Source: an uncultured Helicobacteraceae bacterium
GTDB taxonomy: Bacteria > Campylobacterota > Campylobacteria > Campylobacterales > Helicobacteraceae
Reading direction: 5' to 3'
Assembly (NCBI GenBank): GCA_947588965.1
Contig: CANQAN010000009.1
Coordinates: 16,895 to 80,894 of the forward strand
DNA length: 64,000 nucleotides
The notes under the pieces are model-generated. The model saw only the letters and a list, made by a program, of their open reading frames with translations, was not told where the DNA came from and did not search any database. Positions 26,654 to 34,699 of this stretch are shown one piece after another (the stretch's first letter is position 1; the number at the start of each line of letters is the position of its first letter). Made by a program: the position numbers and the translations under genes.

Positions 26654-27766
26654 TCAATCTTTAAACAAAGAAGAGAGAATCTCAATGCTATTACTCTGTG
26701 TTTCTTGCGTCGTTTGTGTGTCGGTATTGTCAATTTCTTTCAACTCTATGGTATATCCTGTGAGCATAGAGGCAAGACGGATATTAATGCCACTCTTTCC
26801 AATGGCCTTTGGTTTTTGGTCATGTGTTATGCTTACAATAGCCTTTTTATCATCAGCGATAGTGACGTTAATGACAAGAGCAGGAGAAAGTGCGCGCGCG
26901 ATATAAATTTCTGGCTGTGAGGCGTACTCCACGCAATCAATGCTTTCATGATGGAGAGCTTTGCTGACGGCATTGATGCGCACACCTTTAACGCCAACCG
27001 TTGCACCCACAGGATCAATCTTCGCTACAGAAGTCATCAAGGCGACCTTAGCGCGTTCTCCCGGGATTCTAGCGGAATTGACAATTTCTATATCACCATC
27101 TTTAATCTCGGGAACTTCTAGTTTGAGGAGCTCTTCTAGCATTTTAGGAGTTGTGCGACTAAGCTCAATAGTGATTCCATTTTGCTTGTCAATCCCAATG
27201 TGTTTTAAAATCGCATTGACAACATCGCCAACATTGAATTCCTCTCCTTTTATGCGATTCTTTTTAGGGAGAACTGCACGAATCTCATCAATCTCTATGT
27301 AAGTGTTTCCTAAGTGGTCGATGCGCACAACGTTGCCACTCACAATTTTACCCGTTTGTGATTTGTATTTGTCAAAAAGCTGTGCTTCAATCAAGCGTTG
27401 AATCTTGTACTCTAGCTCTTTAAATAGAGAATTGACAGCATTTCTGCTCATATCCTCTAGGCTCAACTCATAGCGCAATTCATCTCCAACTTTAATTTCA
27501 TTATCATGCTTTTGCGCTTCGCTTAGAGAAATAAAGTTCTTTTGGTTTTGGTGTATTTCCTTCTCTTCATCGGAGCAGACACTAATGACTTGATAGAGAT
27601 GCAAAGTTTTGTTTTTTTTGTCAATCTCTACATCATAATGAATCTCGTCATCTAAGCTTTCTTTTGCGACCTTTATGACAGATTCTTTGACAGCTTCTGA
27701 AACATTTTCAATAGGAAGTCCCTTTTCATAGGCGATCCCTTCAATAATATCAAGTATTTTTTCCAA
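26654..27766 (-). CDS. nusA: Transcription termination/antitermination protein NusA
   Basis: 370 residues: N-terminal RNA-polymerase-binding domain (EGIAYEKGLPIENVSEAVKES), S1 domain from about 135 (GKIVSGNVVRIDHLGNTYIE), and two KH domains (DPVGATVGVKGVRINAVSKAL near 240; AIGKSGINIRLASMLTGYTIEL near 315). It lacks the acidic C-terminal repeats of the E. coli protein, as is usual outside gammaproteobacteria. The start is TTG, supported by AAGGG seven bases upstream. It may head the nusA-ppiD-ftsA-ftsZ run. Confidence 0.95.
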   Translation of the reverse strand: MEKILDIIEGIAYEKGLPIENVSEAVKESVIKVAKESLDDEIHYDVEIDKKNKTLHLYQVISVCSDEEKEIHQNQKNFISLSEAQKHDNEIKVGDELRYELSLEDMSRNAVNSLFKELEYKIQRLIEAQLFDKYKSQTGKIVSGNVVRIDHLGNTYIEIDEIRAVLPKKNRIKGEEFNVGDVVNAILKHIGIDKQNGITIELSRTTPKMLEELLKLEVPEIKDGDIEIVNSARIPGERAKVALMTSVAKIDPVGATVGVKGVRINAVSKALHHESIDCVEYASQPEIYIARALSPALVINVTIADDKKAIVSITHDQKPKAIGKSGINIRLASMLTGYTIELKEIDNTDTQTTQETQSNSIEILSSLFKD

Positions 27767-27899
27767 AATTATCCCTTAAAGATTTTTAATTGCAAGTTTG
27801 TTTATTCTAGCTTAATTTTTCTTTATAAGGGCTTACTTGATTAAAATCTAAAAAATAAAAACTCAAAAGCACTAGATTGTCTTTTAAGAAAAAAAACAT

Positions 27900-27905
27900 T
27901 ATAAT
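27900..27905 (+). promoter_or_regulatory. Promoter -10 for the HP0268-like/miaB operon
   Basis: A consensus TATAAT lies 47 bases before the ATG of the small nuclease-like gene, in the divergent gap with nusA. No obvious -35 is present. Confidence 0.55.
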
Positions 27906-27951
27906 GATCTATTTTTCAAAGTTTAAGAAAAGCAATGCAAGGATAGAAGCT

Positions 27952-28194
27952 ATGGATATTAAGTTAGCACGTGCGCATTTGAATGATAAACCGACCAAAG
28001 TAACCATTAAAAAGCTAGAAGAGATGTTAGAAAAAGACAAGATGGACATTTTTTATTGCGACAAGGAAAACTCTCATAAGGATATGCAATCCCTCCTCAA
28101 ATATTTTGAAAAAAAGGGAAAACGTGCCTATTTTAGAGAGGTACGCTATGGGCTTGATGAGGGTGATTACATGTATGAAATTCACATTTTATGA
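27952..28194 (+). CDS. HP0268-like small protein (Smr-related nuclease family)
   Basis: 80 residues with a beta-alpha Smr-like pattern: [35 protein letters not shown], ending YEIHIL. This matches my memory of H. pylori HP0268 (IFY..., N-x-HKDM, KG-x-x-AY, EVR, ELHII), reported as a nicking endonuclease and ribonuclease. ATG 27952 follows AAGGATAGA. Its stop overlaps the miaB ATG, so the two proteins are co-translated. Activity in this organism is inferred. Confidence 0.75.
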   Translation: MDIKLARAHLNDKPTKVTIKKLEEMLEKDKMDIFYCDKENSHKDMQSLLKYFEKKGKRAYFREVRYGLDEGDYMYEIHIL

Positions 28195-29525
28195 GTGATT
28201 CTTTGCGTAAGCTCTATATTGAAACTTTTGGTTGTGCGATGAATGAGCATGATAGTGCGCACATTATCGCAGAGTTAGAAGAAAAAGAAGATTATTTCCT
28301 TACAGAAGACCCGCGTGAGGCTGATTTGATCCTCATTAACACTTGCTCTGTACGTGAAAAGCCGGAAAAGAAGCTTTTTTCAGAGATTGGTCAATACGCT
28401 AAGATTAAGAAGAAAAATGCCAAGATAGGCGTTTGTGGCTGCACTGCAAGTCATTTAGGAGAGGCACTTTTAAAACGATCTCGGGCTGTTGATTTTGTCT
28501 TAGGAGCGCGCAATGTCTCTAAAATTTCACAGATCATTTACAAGGAACGCGTTGCTTGGGTGGATATTGATTATGATGACAGCTCCTATGTGTTTAGCAC
28601 GAATCACCATTCTCAACTCAAAGGAATGGTGAATATTTCTATTGGTTGTGATAAAAAATGCACTTATTGCATTGTCCCACACACACGCGGGAATGAGATT
28701 TCTATCCCTGCAGATTTGATTTTAAAAGAAGTACAAAGAATGGTGGATTCTGGTATGAAAGAGGTCTTATTGCTTGGGCAAAATGTGAATCATTATGGGA
28801 GATATTTTTCTAGCCCCCATCGCTCCATTAACTTCGCGCAACTTCTCAATGAAGTCTCACAGATTAACGGTTTGGAGCGCATTCGTTTCACTTCACCACA
28901 TCCTTTGCATATGGATGATGATTTTATCGCAGAATTTGCCCACAATCCTAAGGTTTGCAAAAGCATTCATATGCCTCTACAAAGTGGTTCAAGCACAATT
29001 TTAAAGAAAATGAAACGTGGATACACTAAGGAGTGGTTTTTGGAGCGCGTGGATAAAATGCGCTCTTTGATTCCGCAATTAAGCATAGGTACGGACATTA
29101 TTGTGGGCTTTCCTACAGAATCCGAAGAGGATTTTTCTGAAACATTAGATGTCTTAGAAAAAGTGCGCTTTGATACACTCTATAGCTTTATTTATTCAAG
29201 TCGCCCCCATACAGAAGCACATAAATGGTTAGAAGAAAAACGTATCAAAATGACAGAGGAAGAGGTCGCAAAAGAGCGTCTAATGAGGCTCAAAGAAAGG
29301 CATAAAGAAATCTTAACAGAAGATAATGCAAGGCAAATTGGTAGAGTGCATTCTGTTTTGATAGAGAATTTTAATGCAGAAAATACATATTTAGAGGGTA
29401 GGACAGACACAAACAAGCTTGTGCGCATTAAGGCAAAAGAAGAATATAAAATCGGTCAAATCTGCAATGTGAGAATCTCAAAAATCAAGGGCGCACAGCT
29501 CATAGGTGAATTGGTGCAGGATTGA
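28191..29525 (+). CDS. miaB: tRNA-2-methylthio-N6-dimethylallyladenosine synthase
   Basis: 444 residues. An N-terminal UPF0004 domain ([32 protein letters not shown]) supplies one Fe-S cluster, the radical SAM motif [16 protein letters not shown] near 148 the other, and a C-terminal TRAM domain ends the protein. It methylthiolates A37 of tRNAs reading U-starting codons. ATGA overlap with the HP0268-like gene suggests coupling. TRAM and length are standard for MiaB and distinguish it from MtaB. Confidence 0.95.
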   Translation: MSDSLRKLYIETFGCAMNEHDSAHIIAELEEKEDYFLTEDPREADLILINTCSVREKPEKKLFSEIGQYAKIKKKNAKIGVCGCTASHLGEALLKRSRAVDFVLGARNVSKISQIIYKERVAWVDIDYDDSSYVFSTNHHSQLKGMVNISIGCDKKCTYCIVPHTRGNEISIPADLILKEVQRMVDSGMKEVLLLGQNVNHYGRYFSSPHRSINFAQLLNEVSQINGLERIRFTSPHPLHMDDDFIAEFAHNPKVCKSIHMPLQSGSSTILKKMKRGYTKEWFLERVDKMRSLIPQLSIGTDIIVGFPTESEEDFSETLDVLEKVRFDTLYSFIYSSRPHTEAHKWLEEKRIKMTEEEVAKERLMRLKERHKEILTEDNARQIGRVHSVLIENFNAENTYLEGRTDTNKLVRIKAKEEYKIGQICNVRISKIKGAQLIGELVQD

Positions 29526-29526
29526 T

Positions 29527-30195
29527 GTGGAAAATTTCAAAAAGAAAATCAAAAATCAAAAACGTAGAATCCTCATAAGGTTGCTTCCTCCTATTTTAGC
29601 CTTTTTGATTCGGTTTTTAGCGCGACTTGTGAGATTTGAATTTCATATTGCACAAGACGCGTTAGAAAGGTTCAATAAAGAAGAGCCTTTTGTGATAGCG
29701 TTTTGGCATGGAGAATTATTGCTTCAATCTAGGGTCTTTCAAAAATATGCACATAATAAAAGAATTTGGGTCTTAATCAGTCGGCATTTTGACGGAGAGA
29801 TAATCAGTGCAACGGTGAGACATTTTGGGATTCGTTCTTTACGAGGCTCAAGTTCAAAGGGTGGAATCGGTGCCCTTTTAAATGCTGTCACAAAGATTAA
29901 GGATAAAGAATGTGTCGTCATCACTCCCGATGGTCCGCGCGGTCCCTATCATAGCATTGCCGATGGAATCATATTTTTGGCACAAAAGGCAAATGTTCCC
30001 ATAGTTGTATCAAGGATTTTTTGTGAAAATGCTTGGGAGTTGAAAAGCTGGGATAGATTTAGGATTCCAAAGCCATTAAGCAAGGTGTGTTGTGTCGTTG
30101 GAGGACCCTTTTGTGTTAATGGAATGGATTTAGAGAGTGCAAAGGCATTTTTAAAAGACAAGATGGAGCAGGATAAATGCGCATTATTGCATTGA
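29527..30195 (+). CDS. DUF374 lysophospholipid acyltransferase-like protein
   Basis: About 222 residues with a hydrophobic N-terminus (residues about 17-38) and the DUF374 signature: AFWHGELLLQ, VLISRHFDGEIIS, RGSSSKGG, VITPDGPRGP. It resembles acyltransferases of the lipid A/phospholipid type, probably inner-membrane associated. The exact substrate is unknown. The start is most likely GTG 29527, with AGGA ten bases upstream, one base after the miaB stop. Its end overlaps the next gene by 19 bases. Confidence 0.82.
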   Translation: MENFKKKIKNQKRRILIRLLPPILAFLIRFLARLVRFEFHIAQDALERFNKEEPFVIAFWHGELLLQSRVFQKYAHNKRIWVLISRHFDGEIISATVRHFGIRSLRGSSSKGGIGALLNAVTKIKDKECVVITPDGPRGPYHSIADGIIFLAQKANVPIVVSRIFCENAWELKSWDRFRIPKPLSKVCCVVGGPFCVNGMDLESAKAFLKDKMEQDKCALLH

Positions 30196-30650
30196 TTTTT
30201 ATTGTATTTTGTGTCGCTGTGATGAGCGTTTATTTTTCGGATTCCTATAGGCTTGGTAGGGAGGCTAATGAAGCTTTTGAAGGGGGGGATTATGAGGGTG
30301 CCTATCAACTCGCAACGCAAGCTATGGAAAAAGATCCCTACAATCGCTTTGCATATGGAATCTCAAGTCAAGCAAAGCAACGTCTGAATGTCCAAAAATT
30401 TCTCAATGCGACAAAGGCTAACTACACGGAGGCATTTGAATTGCTAAAGTCTGGTGTGTTGAGCCCACGAGAGTTTTTGCAGTTGCGCTGGATGGTGGAG
30501 GAATTTAATAGAAATTATAGAGAGCTTTTGATTCTCAATCAACCCACTGCGCAAGAAAATGAGCAATTAGAACAATACAAAAAATGGTTTTTGCAATTAG
30601 AAAAACGGCTCAATGAGGTAAAAAATGCCCCACAAAGTCAGAAAAAATGA
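30177..30650 (+). CDS. Membrane-anchored TPR-like protein of unknown function
   Basis: 157 residues: one N-terminal transmembrane segment (about 3-20), then a helical region with a TPR-like unit (ANEAFEGGDYEGAYQLATQAM followed by DPYNRFAYG), and a Gln/Glu-rich C-terminal helix. The soluble part probably faces the periplasm. A run of seven G at 30282-30288 encodes EGGD. It overlaps the DUF374 gene and hemW, so the three are probably co-expressed. No specific function can be assigned. Confidence 0.8.
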   Translation: MRIIALIFIVFCVAVMSVYFSDSYRLGREANEAFEGGDYEGAYQLATQAMEKDPYNRFAYGISSQAKQRLNVQKFLNATKANYTEAFELLKSGVLSPREFLQLRWMVEEFNRNYRELLILNQPTAQENEQLEQYKKWFLQLEKRLNEVKNAPQSQKK

Positions 30651-31746
30651 GCTTGATATAGGGGAGAATCAGCAAAAAATTCTGCGCACATCTCTCTATT
30701 TACATATTCCATTTTGTGAGAGCAAATGCGGGTATTGTGCCTTTAATTCTCAAAGCGATAAAAATCATTTAAAGCTTCCCTACATGGAGAGGCTTACAGA
30801 ATACATAGCGCATAAAGTCAAAATGTTACAGAATGAAGATTGGCAGATTCAAATCACATCTCTCTATATTGGCGGTGGTACGCCAAGTGTCATAGATGCG
30901 CATTTATATGAAAAAATCTTTGAGATTCTTAAGCCCTTTATCGTTAATGGAGCAGAGATGAGCGTAGAGGCAAATCCAAATTCCTTGAGCTTGGAATGGT
31001 TGCAAACAATGTGTGCATTGGGTGTGAATCGCTTGAGTCTTGGAGTGCAAAGCTTCAAAAAGGAAAAATTGGAATTTCTACAAAGAGATCATAATCTATC
31101 AAATGTTTTTAGGGCTATTGAGATGGCTTCAAGTGTGAATCTTAAGAATCTAAGCATTGATTTGATTTATGGTACACCACTTTGTAGCAAATCGTTGCTC
31201 AAAGAAGAGCTAGAGATCGCTTCTAAATTGCCTATAAATCACATTTCTACCTACCATTTAAGCATAGAAGAGGGAAGCAGATTTTTTCAAAAACAACAAT
31301 CTTTAGGGTTGAAAGAAAAGGAGTTTGATGGGTTTTTAAGCATTGGTCATTTTGTCGCTATGCACATAGGATTGCCACAATATGAAGTGAGTAATTATGG
31401 GGAAATCTCACAACACAATCTTAATTATTGGCAGGGAAATAATTATCTAGGAATCGGAGCGGGTGCGGTTGGTTATGTGTTTAATGTGCGCACAAAGATG
31501 CCCGAAAGATTGGATGTTTTTTTGCGCGATTTTAGAGAAGAAAAAGAGTGCTTAAGTGCAGAAGATTTGAATTTGGAGCATTTATTTTTGGGATTCCGCT
31601 CTTGCGTGGGGGTTTTGGTTGATAGGATTCCAAATCAAAAGAATCTCGCCATCCTTTTAGAAGAAAATAAGGTGTACAAAAGTGGCGATAGAGTGTATGC
31701 ATGTGATTATTTTTTGGGTGATGAGCTTGCGCTGTTTTTGAGCTAG
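30625..31746 (+). CDS. hemW: HemW-type radical SAM protein (coproporphyrinogen oxidase-like)
   Basis: 373 residues with the radical SAM motif CESKCGYCAF near residue 31 and SLYIGGGTPS near 78; NRLSLGVQSF near 130 and ISTYHLSIEEG near 205 are typical of the HemN/HemW family. The short N-terminus, with no extra Cys, fits HemW, a heme-trafficking protein, rather than the true oxidase HemN. GAGG sits before the ATG, which lies inside the previous gene. It converges on the PilO-like gene with a 4-base overlap. Confidence 0.85.
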   Translation: MPHKVRKNELDIGENQQKILRTSLYLHIPFCESKCGYCAFNSQSDKNHLKLPYMERLTEYIAHKVKMLQNEDWQIQITSLYIGGGTPSVIDAHLYEKIFEILKPFIVNGAEMSVEANPNSLSLEWLQTMCALGVNRLSLGVQSFKKEKLEFLQRDHNLSNVFRAIEMASSVNLKNLSIDLIYGTPLCSKSLLKEELEIASKLPINHISTYHLSIEEGSRFFQKQQSLGLKEKEFDGFLSIGHFVAMHIGLPQYEVSNYGEISQHNLNYWQGNNYLGIGAGAVGYVFNVRTKMPERLDVFLRDFREEKECLSAEDLNLEHLFLGFRSCVGVLVDRIPNQKNLAILLEENKVYKSGDRVYACDYFLGDELALFLS

Positions 31747-32267
31747 TGTGCGAGGAAATAGACATCAAGGCGGAAAGAGAATGTGATTCCATCTCCTTGA
31801 CGTTCAATATATATGGGGAAGTTAAAACGTGCGATTCCGGGCAAGATGCGCGTGAGCTCTAGAGCTTCTTTGAGCTTTGCGATATTTTCTAGCTTCCCGC
31901 TAATGACATAACGTTGCTTGTGATATTTGTCTTCTAAAACAGGATTCCCATCGGCTACAACTCCTGCGTTGTTGAATGTGATTTTAAGCTTTTCTTCAAT
32001 TTCTTTTTGTGTGATTTTGTGATCAAAATAGGCCAGAGATTGCTTGTTTTGCTTCTGATAGTCAAGCAACTTTTCTGCTTCTGCATCGCGTTGAGATTCT
32101 ATTTGGCTTTGGACATAGAGTTCTTTGCGATATTCAGCATTGCTCTTGCGAAAGCTTTCTAGTGAGGGCTGAATGATTCCAATAAAGACTCCAAGCACCA
32201 TAAAAAAATAAAAAACAAAAAAGAATGTGTTTTGTACCCAATCAATTTGTGCCAAAAAAGCTCTCAT
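31743..32267 (-). CDS. PilO-like inner-membrane protein
   Basis: 174 residues: one membrane segment near the N-terminus (about 14-34), a coiled stretch rich in Gln/Glu/Lys (about 40-90), and a compact alpha/beta domain (ITFNNAGVVADG, YVISGKLENIAKLKEALEL). This is the PilO/GspM arrangement: short cytosolic tail, membrane helix, coiled coil, ferredoxin-like domain. It is third in a coupled trio with PilN- and PilM-like genes. Sequence identity to true PilO is low, so the call rests on layout and order. Confidence 0.65.
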   Translation of the reverse strand: MRAFLAQIDWVQNTFFFVFYFFMVLGVFIGIIQPSLESFRKSNAEYRKELYVQSQIESQRDAEAEKLLDYQKQNKQSLAYFDHKITQKEIEEKLKITFNNAGVVADGNPVLEDKYHKQRYVISGKLENIAKLKEALELTRILPGIARFNFPIYIERQGDGITFSFRLDVYFLAH

Positions 32268-32782
32268 CGCTCTGTTTCCTGAATATTGAGTTTGCTTTTA
32301 GATACAAAATTATACCAGCCATTTGGCAACATGTAAAAATCTGCACGGCTCTGATGGAATATAGAGCGCAAAGGTACTTCAAGCAAAAAGGTGTAGATCT
32401 GCTTTGATGGGGTTGTCCCATAGAGTGTGAGTTGATATTGCTCCATTTGGATTTTGTTGAGTGTGATTTGCTCAGGGATGAGATCAAAGAGATTCTTTAT
32501 GCTGTCTTTGAGAAGTGTGTTTTGAGCGGTGATATGGCTTTCAAATTGTACCTTTTCTTGCTCTATGATGAGGTATTCTTGGAGGTCTTTAATCTCTTGT
32601 AGAGTTTTTTTCTGCGTGGAAATAGCAATTTCTTTGTTTTGTTGCATGAAATATTCTTGTACTTTTAAGATTGCGACAAAACCTGCAAAAATAAAGAGTG
32701 TCAAAAAAATATATCCCCACCAAATTCGAGAAACTTTCTTTAGAATCGTTTTTTTGCCTGGTGGTGTGAAGCTATAATTCAT
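32264..32782 (-). CDS. PilN-like inner-membrane protein
   Basis: 172 residues: a basic cytosolic N-terminus (about 20 residues), one membrane helix (about 24-42), a coiled coil (about 50-90, rich in Gln/Glu/Lys), and a small alpha/beta domain with PEQITLNKIQMEQYQLTLYG, the pattern of Fims/PilN proteins that form an inner-membrane platform with PilO and PilM. Overlaps of 4 bases on both sides suggest stoichiometric production. Which assembly it serves is unknown here. Confidence 0.65.
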   Translation of the reverse strand: MNYSFTPPGKKTILKKVSRIWWGYIFLTLFIFAGFVAILKVQEYFMQQNKEIAISTQKKTLQEIKDLQEYLIIEQEKVQFESHITAQNTLLKDSIKNLFDLIPEQITLNKIQMEQYQLTLYGTTPSKQIYTFLLEVPLRSIFHQSRADFYMLPNGWYNFVSKSKLNIQETER

Positions 32783-33831
32783 ATCTGTCCTTTCCTCTCA
32801 AAAAACTTATAGGATTCGTAGCCTAACAATGCCAATTCATCTGCGACATCGCAACTAAAAATATGCACTTCAAGCATCGTGATTTGTTCAATTTGCTGCA
32901 AGGTTTCTTGAGAGATGTTGTGAGGATTAAAAATAACAATTTCATTGATAAATTCACTTTGATAATTGGCATTATTGTAGAATTCATTGACTGCGGATTG
33001 AATGAATTTTGCAGCACTATTAATGCGAGAAAAATCATCTAAGTCATCGGTTTTTTCTTCAGCTTCTGTCTCTGCCTTTTCCGCAGGGGTTTGTTCTGCG
33101 CCATCATCGTGTCTTAAAACTTCGATCAGTTCGTCATCACTCCCATCACTCTCAAGATCTAAATCTTCAATACTGCTTAATTCACTCTGCAAATCTTGCT
33201 CGACATCGTTTTTTTGGAGTTCATCTTCCTCGCTTAATTTGTTTTTGACAACAATCAATTCCGAATCTATCGTGCTTTCTAAAACATAATATCCTCCAAA
33301 CATAGCCCCTGCATTTTGCTTTGTTATAAGCATTGTGATGTTGGAGCGCTGGAATAATACATAGAGCTTGCAAGAATCTTGAAAAGTGTCTTTTGCGAGA
33401 CGATAGAGAACGAGAAAGGGGGAGATGATGAAATCTGCGCCAAGACCTAAGAAACGTTTTTTTGTCTCGGCGATTCCCTCGTTAGAGATATAGACAGACC
33501 AGTGGTTGTCAAAGCGTTTGTAGGTGATTTCTGCGCTATTTATGCCAAATTTTTTAAATTCTTCCTCGTTATCAGTGTTTAATATCCCCTGCACAATGGA
33601 TTGAGAAAGGACGGTTATATATGTGAAAGGGTTTTTTGCGCGGATTTTACGCGCATAACGTATGGCTTGTATAGGGACTTCACCCGGGTTTGTACGGAAT
33701 TCTTTTGTTTGAGCCGTGACACGTTTACCCCTGCGATAAAAATGAGATGCGACCCTACAAGTCTTGAAATCCAATTCAATGCTCACAATCACCGTTGCGA
33801 AAAGAGGGCGAATAGCGCGACTTAAATTCAT
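32779..33831 (-). CDS. PilM-like protein with an acidic insert
   Basis: 350 residues, soluble, first of the PilM/N/O-like trio. The N-terminal half has an actin-like flavour (VIVSIELDFKTCRVASHF) but the ATP-binding motifs of true PilM are not recognisable. Residues about 200-267 are a low-complexity acidic stretch (Asp/Glu/Ser), probably a disordered insert between two halves of the fold. ATG 33831 was chosen because the upstream extension lacks a ribosome binding site. I call it PilM-like mainly by gene order. Confidence 0.6.
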   Translation of the reverse strand: MNLSRAIRPLFATVIVSIELDFKTCRVASHFYRRGKRVTAQTKEFRTNPGEVPIQAIRYARKIRAKNPFTYITVLSQSIVQGILNTDNEEEFKKFGINSAEITYKRFDNHWSVYISNEGIAETKKRFLGLGADFIISPFLVLYRLAKDTFQDSCKLYVLFQRSNITMLITKQNAGAMFGGYYVLESTIDSELIVVKNKLSEEDELQKNDVEQDLQSELSSIEDLDLESDGSDDELIEVLRHDDGAEQTPAEKAETEAEEKTDDLDDFSRINSAAKFIQSAVNEFYNNANYQSEFINEIVIFNPHNISQETLQQIEQITMLEVHIFSCDVADELALLGYESYKFFERKGQI

Positions 33832-33872
33832 AGTAACTCCGAAACTCTGTTGTCGTATGTTATGCAATTTTG

Positions 33873-33938
33873 CCTTAAAAAAAAGTTACTTTTAAGGACT
33901 AATTTTGTTTAGAATGTTCATTTGTACCTCTACAAATG
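33873..33938 (-). other. Two tandem hairpins between the DsbD_2-like gene and pilM-like gene
   Basis: Two perfect 8-bp stems: CATTTGTA/TACAAATG (33919-33938, 4-base loop) and CCTTAAAA/TTTTAAGG (33873-33897). They sit 13-80 bases past the stop of the DsbD_2-like gene on the minus strand. Neither has a strong U-run on that strand, so they may be weak terminators or RNA-processing sites. Confidence 0.4.
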
Positions 33939-33950
33939 CCTAAAATTGCA

Positions 33951-34682
33951 TTAAAAATCCCCTTGTGAATGTTGTGAAAGGGGAATCTCATCTCCAGTTT
34001 GTAGAATCTGCACTCCTCTTTGCAACATTGAAGCTCCAAAAATGACAATTGCAATGGCGGCAAGATTTATCATTGCCTTGCGCAAGATGGGCTTTTGGAA
34101 TAGGGATTTTTGGAGAATGATGTGGCTTAGCAATCCTAACGTGAGTAGCGCAGGAATCGTTCCTAAACCAAAAGCAAGCATTACCAATGCACCCTTAAGG
34201 GCGTTTGCAAAGCCTATTGCACTAAAGAGAAAGGCATAGACAAAGCCACATGGCAAAAGTCCATTGAGTGTGCCTAAAATATAGAGTTTTAATGGAGTTG
34301 CGAGGAGTAGAGCATTATGGAATCTGGTTTGATACCATTTGGAATTTTGGATGGCATATTCAATGAAATGGAGGAATTTAATCTGTCCAAAGAGCGATAG
34401 TCCTGCAAGAATCGTTATTGTCCCCGCACAGATAAAAAGAGATGCACGTAAAAATTCATTGAATCCCAAAAATCCTCCTAATGAGCCAACAATTGCCCCT
34501 AATAATGTGTAGGTCGTGACGCGACCTAAGTTGTAAAGCATGTGAGATGAGAATAATTTGCCTCCATGTTGTGCGCATTTGCTACTATAGGCTAAGACAA
34601 TGCCCCCACACATTCCAAGACAATGCCCAAAACTCCCAATAAATGCGATAAAAAAGGGGCTTATAATCTCAAAATATTCCAC
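33951..34682 (-). CDS. DsbD_2/SafE (UreH-like) six-helix membrane protein
   Basis: About 243 residues, six hydrophobic helices, starting at GTG. The first helix has SFGHCLGMCGG (His20, Cys21, Met24, Cys25) and a later one NGLLPCGFVY. The GHCxGMCGG signature is typical of DsbD_2-type proteins often linked to cytochrome oxidase assembly or copper handling in Campylobacterota. Such proteins may move reductant or Cu(I) across the inner membrane; the role here is inferred from family only. It is 17 bases after cysS. Confidence 0.75.
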   Translation of the reverse strand: MEYFEIISPFFIAFIGSFGHCLGMCGGIVLAYSSKCAQHGGKLFSSHMLYNLGRVTTYTLLGAIVGSLGGFLGFNEFLRASLFICAGTITILAGLSLFGQIKFLHFIEYAIQNSKWYQTRFHNALLLATPLKLYILGTLNGLLPCGFVYAFLFSAIGFANALKGALVMLAFGLGTIPALLTLGLLSHIILQKSLFQKPILRKAMINLAAIAIVIFGASMLQRGVQILQTGDEIPLSQHSQGDF

Positions 34683-34699
34683 TAACGCAAAGCCCTAAA

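Noticed and set aside
30282..30288. Run of seven G as a phase-variable tract (also seven G at 6848-6854 in mrdA)
   Set aside because: Phase-variable tracts in Helicobacter are usually longer (about 8 or more), and both genes are intact in this reading frame.
33002..33289. Serine-rich open frame on the plus strand over the PilM-like gene
   Set aside because: It is the antisense shadow of the acidic Glu/Asp/Ser insert and has no ribosome binding site or homology.
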